From the NCBI GenBank assembly GCA_039934475.1, contig JBDTMC010000234.1, forward strand, positions 1-11,971: 11,971 nucleotides of DNA, in the 5' to 3' direction. A program made the translations under genes and the position numbers. Source of the DNA: JBDTMC01 sp039934475. GTDB lineage: Bacteria > Acidobacteriota > Terriglobia > Bryobacterales > Bryobacteraceae. Numbering within the stretch: the stretch's first letter is position 1; each line of letters begins with the position of its first letter. A model generated the notes under the pieces. The model ran no database searches and was not told the origin of the DNA. It saw only the letters and a list, made by a program, of their open reading frames with translations. This document shows positions 5,255 to 10,460 of this stretch, in pieces.

Positions 5255-5294
5255 CATATCTTAACCAATAAATGGCGGTAAGGGGTAATATATG
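5255..5294 (+). promoter_or_regulatory. Inverted repeat upstream of hipBA-like genes, candidate autoregulatory operator
   Basis: The left arm CATATCTTAACC (5255-5266) and the complement of the right arm (5283-5294) agree in 10 of 12 positions, with a 16-base spacer that contains another GGTAA (5276-5280). HipB and other XRE antitoxins repress their own operons through paired palindromic operators, so a site ending 8 bases before the ATG at 5302 fits autoregulation. TAATAT at 5286-5291 could serve as a -10 box inside the right arm; if so, the transcript would have almost no leader. No good Shine-Dalgarno sequence stands near the ATG. Confidence 0.5.
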
Positions 5295-5301
5295 ACTCAG
5301 T

Positions 5302-5643
5302 ATGCCTCGCACCACACCGCCGATTCTGCCTCGTATGGAACGTTTGCTCTCGGGTGTTGGGGGCAACATCCGAAAAGCCCGCTTGCGGCGTGCTCATTCG
5401 CTTGAGACGGTGGCGCAGCGGGCAAGCGTCACTCGCAAGACGTTGTATCGGGTGGAACAAGGCGATCCCGCTGTCGCCCTTGGCATTTACGCGCGAGTGT
5501 TGCAGGCGCTGCGTCTGGAGAATGATTTAGCGGCGATTGCGGCGGATGACGTGCTTGGCCGGAAGCTGCAGGATCTGAATCTGGAGGCGAGGTCGCGCGC
5601 GCCGAAGCGGACTGCGGCCCAGCGCACGAAGGACCCAGGGTAG
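5302..5643 (+). CDS. XRE-family DNA-binding antitoxin, HipB-like
   Basis: The protein has 113 residues. The ATG at 5302 was preferred over the in-frame ATG at 5335 because the Met-Pro-Arg-Thr-Thr-Pro-Pro opening resembles relatives of this family. An XRE helix-turn-helix spans about residues 19-75: Gly-Asn-Ile-Arg-Lys-Ala-Arg-Leu-Arg-Arg, then the turn Glu-Thr-Val-Ala-Gln-Arg-Ala-Ser-Val-Thr-Arg-Lys-Thr-Leu-Tyr-Arg, then Glu-Gln-Gly-Asp-Pro-Ala-Val. A basic Arg/Lys/Pro tail follows an Asp-Leu region. Its TAG stop shares one base with the GTG of hipA, the normal coupled arrangement of hipBA. It would bind the palindrome at 5255-5294 and, in a complete system, sequester HipA. The gene appears intact. 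Confidence 0.88.
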   Translation: MPRTTPPILPRMERLLSGVGGNIRKARLRRAHSLETVAQRASVTRKTLYRVEQGDPAVALGIYARVLQALRLENDLAAIAADDVLGRKLQDLNLEARSRAPKRTAAQRTKDPG

Positions 5644-6707
5644 TGCCGCGGCCTTCCGACTCCGTAACCGTCTACGCCGACCTTCCGCATTTCGCGGCGC
5701 CGCGGCCGATGGGATCGCTCCGTCGACAGACGGCGCGAGCGGACCACGTATTCTCGTTTCAGTATGACCGGGACTGGTTGCGATCAGGAGCGGATTTCCC
5801 CTTCGATCCGGACCTCGCACTTGTGCAAGGCCCGCAGTACCCTGCCGCAGACCGCGCCAATTTCGGGATCTTTCTGGATTCCGCGCCAGACCGATGGGGA
5901 CGCATTCTCATGCAGAAACGAGAGACCCTCAGGGCGCGCAGTGAAGGACGAGCGGCACGATCTCTGACCGATTGGGATTTCCTGCTTGGCGTGCACGACG
6001 AGACCAGGTTGGGAGCCTTGCGTTTTCAAGATCCAACCAGCGGGCGATGGGTCGATTCTGATGATGCCCGGGCGGCGCCGCCGATCACGTCTTTGCACGA
6101 TCTTCAGAAAGCGAGTCTGCTCTTCGAGCAAAGCGCTGACGAAGGCGTTAGCAGAGAAGACGAAGAGTGGCTGGCCCAATTGTTTGCCCCGGGATCGTCG
6201 TTAGGCGGAGCTCGTCCGAAAGCTTCCGTGCGCGATGAGGACGGCGCTCTGTGCATTGCCAAGTTCCCCAGCAGGCAGGATCGGCGCGATATTGGCGCCT
6301 GGGAACTGGTGGCGCACCGCATGGCCGCGAAGGCAGGGATCGATGTCCCACCTGCCCGCGCAATCCGTGTGCCGGGCAACAGGTACACCACTTTTGTAGC
6401 GAGACGGTTTGATCGCACTCCAACCGGCGGACGCTTGGCCTTCGTCTCAGCAATGACTCTCACGCAAAGAAGGGACGGCGATGCGGGCGCAAGCTATCTC
6501 GAACTGGTCGACCTGACAACCTGCGATGTGGCTGTGGCGATGGAAGCACATGCGGACTACGGATTGTCGGCCGCCGAAGCCGAAGGCATCGTCTCGAAGG
6601 CTGTTGCGGCCGTTGCCACTTGGCGGAGGGAGGCCTCGCGACTTCGAATTCCGAAGGCGGAACAAGAGCTGATGGCGAAGGCGTTCGACCCGCGTGGCAC
6701 TCTTTAA
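5643..6707 (+). CDS. HipA-family Ser/Thr kinase toxin lacking its catalytic-loop region (probably inactive)
   Basis: The GTG start at 5643 overlaps the antitoxin stop by one base. The first ~285 residues follow the HipA family: the N-subdomain 1 with Phe-Ser-Phe-Gln-Tyr-Asp, Asn-Phe-Gly-Ile-Phe-Leu-Asp-Ser-Ala-Pro-Asp-Arg-Trp-Gly-Arg, the Leu-Leu-Gly-Val-His-Asp-Glu motif, the phosphate-binding Ser-Ser-Leu-Gly-Gly-Ala-Arg-Pro-Lys-Ala, the Cys-Ile-Ala-Lys-Phe-Pro strand with the ATP lysine, Ala-Arg-Arg-Phe-Asp-Arg and Ser-Ala-Met-Thr-Leu. After Gly-Ala-Ser-Tyr-Leu-Glu-Leu (near 6505) it jumps to Cys-Asp-Val-Ala-Val-Ala-Met-Glu and the usual C-terminal helices. The segment with Asn-Thr-Asp-Asp-His-x-x-Asn and Ser-Pro-Ala-Tyr-Asp-x-Asn-Pro, which holds the catalytic and Mg-binding residues (Asp309 and Asp332 in E. 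coli HipA), is missing. Length is 354 residues against about 430-440 for the family. The frame is kept. Confidence 0.9.
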   Translation: MPRPSDSVTVYADLPHFAAPRPMGSLRRQTARADHVFSFQYDRDWLRSGADFPFDPDLALVQGPQYPAADRANFGIFLDSAPDRWGRILMQKRETLRARSEGRAARSLTDWDFLLGVHDETRLGALRFQDPTSGRWVDSDDARAAPPITSLHDLQKASLLFEQSADEGVSREDEEWLAQLFAPGSSLGGARPKASVRDEDGALCIAKFPSRQDRRDIGAWELVAHRMAAKAGIDVPPARAIRVPGNRYTTFVARRFDRTPTGGRLAFVSAMTLTQRRDGDAGASYLELVDLTTCDVAVAMEAHADYGLSAAEAEGIVSKAVAAVATWRREASRLRIPKAEQELMAKAFDPRGTL

Positions 6708-6722
6708 ACGATTAGGTCCGAG

Positions 6723-7313
6723 TTATTCTGTGAGCCGGACGCGAGTCAGGCGGGCGAGCAGTTCCGGAGTGAGTGAGGCCTCCACCTCTGGCGTGATGAG
6801 ACCGGCGGCATCGAGGGATTTGATGTGGACCTGATCCTTGAGGCGGAAAGAGGTCAGCTTCATCTGCAGGAGTCCGGTGACGGGTATCACCATCACTTCT
6901 CTCCCATGGATGTGTTTGGCCTGAGGCTCAGCGCGAACGTTCGCTTCGTCGAACACTAAGTGGACCGCGCTTTTGGCGGATTCGACACCTTCATACACCA
7001 AGATGTAGTCGCCCCCGGCCTGACGGAACCGGAAGCCGCGCTGGGCGGCGATTTCCTTGATGTGATCAAGATCGGAACGCCGCACCAGGAGGTCAACATC
7101 GCGGGTGAGCGAAGAATGCTCCGGGCTGACTTCCTCGACGTGGATCAAGACTGCAAGGCCGCCGATTACCTCGTAGGGGATTCCAGCTCTGGCAAGGGCG
7201 TCCGCGATGAGGCGCAGCACGCCAACCAGATCGAATAGACGTTCTTCGAACGATAGATTGACCACTTCTCCCCGTTGTGCCGCGTCCTTAAGAAACTCGG
7301 TGAATGCATTCAT
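6723..7313 (-). CDS. Nucleotidyltransferase-fold protein (AbiEii/MNT-like)
   Basis: The protein has 196 residues. The ATG at 7313 overlaps the TGA of the upstream hydrolase gene by four bases (ATGA), so the two are probably cotranslated. The pol-beta-type nucleotidyltransferase core is visible: Tyr-Glu-Val-Ile-Gly51-Gly52-Leu-Ala-Val, then Thr-Arg-Asp72-Val-Asp74-Leu-Leu-Val as the metal-binding Asp pair, then a helix with Ile-Lys-Glu-Ile-Ala and a strand carrying Val-His-Leu-Val-Phe-Asp. The third carboxylate may be in that last strand. The C-terminal half has Leu-Leu-Gln-Met-Lys-Leu-Thr-Ser-Phe-Arg-Leu-Lys-Asp, similar to the AbiEii/DUF-type nucleotidyltransferases often listed among TA and abortive-infection toxins. 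No AbiEi-like antitoxin gene is next to it, so a housekeeping or accessory role is equally possible. It converges with hipA 15 bases away. Confidence 0.78.
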   Translation of the reverse strand: MNAFTEFLKDAAQRGEVVNLSFEERLFDLVGVLRLIADALARAGIPYEVIGGLAVLIHVEEVSPEHSSLTRDVDLLVRRSDLDHIKEIAAQRGFRFRQAGGDYILVYEGVESAKSAVHLVFDEANVRAEPQAKHIHGREVMVIPVTGLLQMKLTSFRLKDQVHIKSLDAAGLITPEVEASLTPELLARLTRVRLTE

Positions 7314-8633
7314 CGCGGAGTTCCGGGATTGCGGAGCGGCGCGATGAGAGATTGATACGCCGGCAAGTCGTGATATGCCGCGAAGGCTTCGTCCTGGTCG
7401 ATGCGGGCGGCGCTGGTGAAACCTTTATCTATTGCTTGGGCGAGCAGCTTGAGCGCGGCCTTGCGGTCTCCGGCGAAGGCGGTGGCTCGCGCCCAGTTGT
7501 AGAAGACTCCCGCGGCGTCAGGACGGATGGCGGCGGCGAAACTGAAATGCTGTGCCGCGGCGGGGTATCTCTTCTGACTTAGTAGCTGCTGGCCGGATTC
7601 GATGTGGCGGATGAATTCGCCGGAGAGGAGACGGCGGGCCATGCGGCGTTCCGGGGTATCGGCGGTTTTGTCGGCGATGCGGCGGAAATCGGCAAGTTCC
7701 GCGCGGTAGGGGTTGACGTCCTGTTGCTCAGAGAGCGGGGCTATGCGATTGAACCAATCGGCTTCGCGGGCGCTGGCAAGAGCTTCTTCCTTGCGTGCGG
7801 CCTTCACTTCGCGCGACTTCTCTAGTGGGTCAATGACGGGCGCGAGATGGGTGTCGATGAGGCCTTCAAAATCGGCCTGGAGAGAAACCAGTTGTTCCAG
7901 GCGTGGGAGAGGCGGAAGGGCGAGGGCAGCGTCGCGCCTTGTAGCGAAGGCTTGTTGCAAGGCGGCCTGATCCTTTGGAAGGAGGTTGGCGCGGGCGGCC
8001 TGGAGGTCGAGCCAGTCAAGAGCGGTAGTGAGTACTTCCGGCGGGGCCCATTCATGGCCGCCCGGGAAGATCACGGTGCGGTGGGGTGTCGTCAGCGTGC
8101 GGTGGAGAGTGCGGATCTCGTTGTAGTTGAAGTCCTCGCTACCGGCGGTGGCAAAGACGGCGAAGGGAACGTCCGTCGGAACGCTTTTCAGAGCGGGGAA
8201 TCCGGCTCCGGAGATGATGACTCCAGCAATGGGGAAGCCGCCGAGGCCGAGCGTGGCGGCGACGCGGGCGCCTCCGGAGAAGCCGGCGGCGTAGAGGCGC
8301 CGGGGATTGAGGGCGAGACGGGCGGCGGAGTCTTCCATCATGGCGCGGGCGGCGGCGAGGCTCTGATCGAAGGAGCCGTTGCGGGAGTTGTTGGAGGCTG
8401 CGATAACGTAGCCGTGGCGGTTGGCAGCATCTTTGAACTGTTCGACGCAAAGACGGCCGCGGGCAGCGGGATCGAAACAGTAGACGATGGGCGCGGGATG
8501 CTGCGGCGAATATGTGGGTGGGATGTAGAGAGCGTAGGTTTGGGTGGCGGCGCGAGTGCAGGCGACGGCATCCACGATTTCTCCGCGCGGGAGGTCGGCC
8601 GCGGGCAGCGTTAAGAAGGACCAAGTAGCGCAC
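7310..8633 (-). CDS. Secreted alpha/beta hydrolase with TPR-like C-terminal tail; frame break in the signal peptide
   Basis: The hydrolase part shows Tyr-Ala-Leu-Tyr-Ile-Pro-Pro-Thr-Tyr, Tyr-Cys-Phe-Asp-Pro-Ala-Ala-Arg-Gly as oxyanion strand, the nucleophile elbow Gly-Phe-Ser-Gly-Gly (Ser100 counting from GTG 8575), a Gly-Ser-Glu-Asp acid region and Gly-Gly-His-Glu-Trp as catalytic His. It resembles dienelactone hydrolase or PHB-depolymerase-like esterases. The last ~110 residues form TPR-like helix pairs (Tyr-Pro-Ala-Ala-Ala-Gln-His-Phe; Phe-Tyr-Asn-Trp-Ala-Arg-Ala). The frame lacks a sensible start: further upstream it only mirrors the DUF421 gene. A GTG at 8633 in the next frame gives Met-Arg-Tyr-Leu-Val-Leu-Leu, and dropping one base near 8611-8612 joins it to Thr-Leu-Pro-Ala-Ala-Asp-Leu-Pro-Arg-Gly, a complete short signal peptide. 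The span 8633-7310 is 3n+1, as this predicts. Without a fix, GTG 8575 would start an unexported 421-residue form. Confidence 0.75.
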
Positions 8634-8664
8634 TGCCTTTCAGTATTGCCTACACTAGTGCACG

Positions 8665-9225
8665 ATGATCCAGGATATGTTTCTGCTCCACCTTCCGCTG
8701 CTTGAGAAGATCTTGCGGCCGTTGATTGTCTACGTGGCGTTGATCGTGCTGCTGCGCGTTTTCGGAAAACGAGAACTGGCGCAGATGAATCCCTTCGACC
8801 TTGTCGTTCTGCTGATGCTCTCGAACACGGTTCAGAACGCAATCATTGGAGAGGACAACTCGATATCCGGCGGTCTGTTGGGCGCGGTGGCTCTGCTGAC
8901 CGCTAACTACGTCGTGGTTCGATTCGTGTTCAAGCACCGGCGGTTGGACCAGTTGCTGGCGGGTGACCCCACACTGCTGATGGAGCACGGAAAGATCCTG
9001 CACCACAATCTGGCGCGCGAGTTGATGACCGTGACGGACCTGCGGACGGCTGTGCTGAAGCAGGGATTCAAGAGCACCGACGACATCGACATGTGCATTC
9101 TGGAGCCGGGGGGATTCTTCTGCATTACTCCGAAAGAAGGGCATGACGGCAAGCCGGACACGGCTCAGTTGATGCGCAAGTTGGAGGAGTTACAGAAGGA
9201 AGTGAGGGCCTTGAAGAAGGCGTGA
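8665..9225 (+). CDS. YetF/DUF421 family membrane protein
   Basis: The protein has 186 residues. The ATG at 8665 is close to a -10-like TACACT (8651-8656), so the leader may be nearly absent; an in-frame ATG at 8677 is an alternative. Three hydrophobic helices lie at about residues 17-35, 43-60 and 67-87, with the family motif Leu-Arg-Val-Phe-Gly-Lys-Arg-Glu-Leu-Ala-Gln-Met-Asn-Pro-Phe-Asp-Leu after the first. The soluble YetF domain follows: Leu-Leu-Ala-Gly-Asp-Pro-Thr-Leu-Leu-Met-Glu-His-Gly-Lys-Ile, then Leu-Lys-Gln-Gly-Phe-Lys-Ser-Thr-Asp-Asp-Ile-Asp and Leu-Glu-Pro-Gly-Gly-Phe-Phe. Length is normal. A charged coiled-coil-like tail (Met-Arg-Lys-Leu-Glu-Glu-Leu-Gln-Lys-Glu-Val) ends it. Function of the family is poorly known; a link to spore membrane or envelope is known for some Bacillus members. 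It diverges from the hydrolase across 31 bases. Confidence 0.92.
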   Translation: MIQDMFLLHLPLLEKILRPLIVYVALIVLLRVFGKRELAQMNPFDLVVLLMLSNTVQNAIIGEDNSISGGLLGAVALLTANYVVVRFVFKHRRLDQLLAGDPTLLMEHGKILHHNLARELMTVTDLRTAVLKQGFKSTDDIDMCILEPGGFFCITPKEGHDGKPDTAQLMRKLEELQKEVRALKKA

Positions 9226-9239
9226 CGGGCGGGCGGGCT

Positions 9240-9248
9240 TGTTATACT
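9240..9248 (+). promoter_or_regulatory. Extended -10 promoter element of the second serine hydrolase
   Basis: TG-T-TATACT matches the extended -10 pattern in eight of nine positions and sits in the 43-base gap between the DUF421 and serine hydrolase genes. Transcription would begin at about 9255, 14 bases before the ATG at 9269. No -35 is obvious. The same layout (TGnTATAnT, no -35) appears before the sigma factor gene at 4107. Confidence 0.5.
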
Positions 9249-9268
9249 TGCGAAAAGACCTTTAGCCT

Positions 9269-10453
9269 ATGAAAACTGTTCTTTGGGTGCTTCTTTCCGT
9301 GGCTGCGCTTTCCGCGGCCGACCCTGGCAAGGCGGGTATGGACCCGGCCCGGCTGGCGCGCATTGGTCCTCGCATGAAGGCGTTTGTGGACCAGGGTAAG
9401 GCGGCTGGTATCGTCACTATTATCCAGCGCCATGGCGTGGTGGCGGATGTGTCGGTATCGGGATACCTCGACCTGGACAAGAAGACTCCCATGAAGGTGG
9501 ACTCCTTGTTCCGGATCGCGTCGTGCACCAAGCCGATTACGGCGACGGCGGTGATGATCCTGGCGGAAGAGGGACTGCTGGCGATTACCGATCCGGTGGA
9601 AAAGTACCTGCCGGAGTTTCGCGATAAGAAGATCCTCGTAGGCGACCAACTGGTGAAGCCGTCGCGGTTGATCACGTTGCGAGACCTGCTGACGCATACG
9701 TCCGGACTGCCGGCCGGCGGGCCAGCGGTGCTGGATGACGGCGGCGAGAAGATGAAACGGACGCTGGCGGAAGTAGTGGCACTGGAATCGCAGCTGCCGT
9801 TGAGTTTCGAACCGGGGACGAAGTGGCAGTACAGCAACGTTGGGCTGGCGACGCTGGGTCGCATTGTCGAGGTAGTCTCGGGACAGCCCTATGACCAGTT
9901 TCTCGCAGAGCGCATCTTTGGGCCGCTGGGAATGAAGGACACATTCTTCTTCCTGACGCCGGACAAAGAAAGCCGCGTGGCGACGATTTATACCGATGAA
10001 AAGGGCGTTCTAAAGAACGCGGGCGTTGGGTTGAACCGGAAGGGCGAGGCGAAATATCCTGCTCCGGAGGGCGGATTGTATAGCACCGCGGGCGACTTGG
10101 CCCGGTTTTATCAGATGATGTTAAATAAGGGCGCGCTGGATGGCAAACGGATTCTGTCGCAGGCGGGGGTGCAGTTGATGACCACGGTGCAGACGGGCGA
10201 TTTGACTGCGGGTTTCGCGCCGGGCGTTGGTTACGGGCTCGGGTTCGCCATAGTTCGGAATTCCGATGGAGTGTTTCGCATGAGTTCCATTGGCTCGTTC
10301 GGTCACGGCGGCGCCTATCGCACTTATACTTACGCCGATCCGGGCAAGGATATGGTCGGTGTGATCATGCTGCAACGCACCAATGGCGGCGGCGACATGG
10401 CCGATGAGATCAGCGCGTTTATGACAATGGCCGCGGCTGCGATTCAGGAGTAG
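9269..10453 (+). CDS. Secreted serine hydrolase, beta-lactamase/penicillin-binding-protein family
   Basis: The protein has 394 residues. The ATG at 9269 opens a short signal peptide (Met-Lys-Thr-Val-Leu-Trp-Val-Leu-Leu-Ser-Val-Ala-Ala-Leu-Ser-Ala-Ala-Asp), with cleavage likely after Ala-Ala near residue 17. The catalytic set is Ser-Cys-Thr-Lys following Phe-Arg-Ile-Ala (about residues 90-93), Tyr-Ser-Asn following Gly-Thr-Lys-Trp-Gln (about 190), and His-Gly-Gly near the C-terminus in the place of the Lys-Thr-Gly box. This is the beta-lactamase class C/DAP-peptidase fold; Acidobacteriota carry many such paralogs of unknown substrate. Its motifs differ from the gene at the left edge (YSN and HGG here, YSL and WEG there), so the two are distant relatives and not a recent duplication. 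It is followed 7 bases later by the cytochrome-c/DUF1549 gene. Confidence 0.93.
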   Translation: MKTVLWVLLSVAALSAADPGKAGMDPARLARIGPRMKAFVDQGKAAGIVTIIQRHGVVADVSVSGYLDLDKKTPMKVDSLFRIASCTKPITATAVMILAEEGLLAITDPVEKYLPEFRDKKILVGDQLVKPSRLITLRDLLTHTSGLPAGGPAVLDDGGEKMKRTLAEVVALESQLPLSFEPGTKWQYSNVGLATLGRIVEVVSGQPYDQFLAERIFGPLGMKDTFFFLTPDKESRVATIYTDEKGVLKNAGVGLNRKGEAKYPAPEGGLYSTAGDLARFYQMMLNKGALDGKRILSQAGVQLMTTVQTGDLTAGFAPGVGYGLGFAIVRNSDGVFRMSSIGSFGHGGAYRTYTYADPGKDMVGVIMLQRTNGGGDMADEISAFMTMAAAAIQE

Positions 10454-10460
10454 CACTGGG

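Noticed and set aside
7847..8614. 255-codon open plus-strand frame
   Set aside because: It is antisense to the alpha/beta hydrolase and gives a Gly/Glu/Ala-rich string without domain motifs; the GC-rich opposite gene explains its openness.
8634..8842. N-terminal extension of the hydrolase frame up to 8842
   Set aside because: It is antisense to the DUF421 gene and encodes an Arg/Ser/Ala-rich sequence without a signal peptide.
1..10453. Recent duplication of the two serine hydrolase genes
   Set aside because: Their motifs differ (Ser-Met-Thr-Lys/YSL/WEG against Ser-Cys-Thr-Lys/YSN/HGG) and only one has a visible signal peptide here, so they are distant members of one superfamily.
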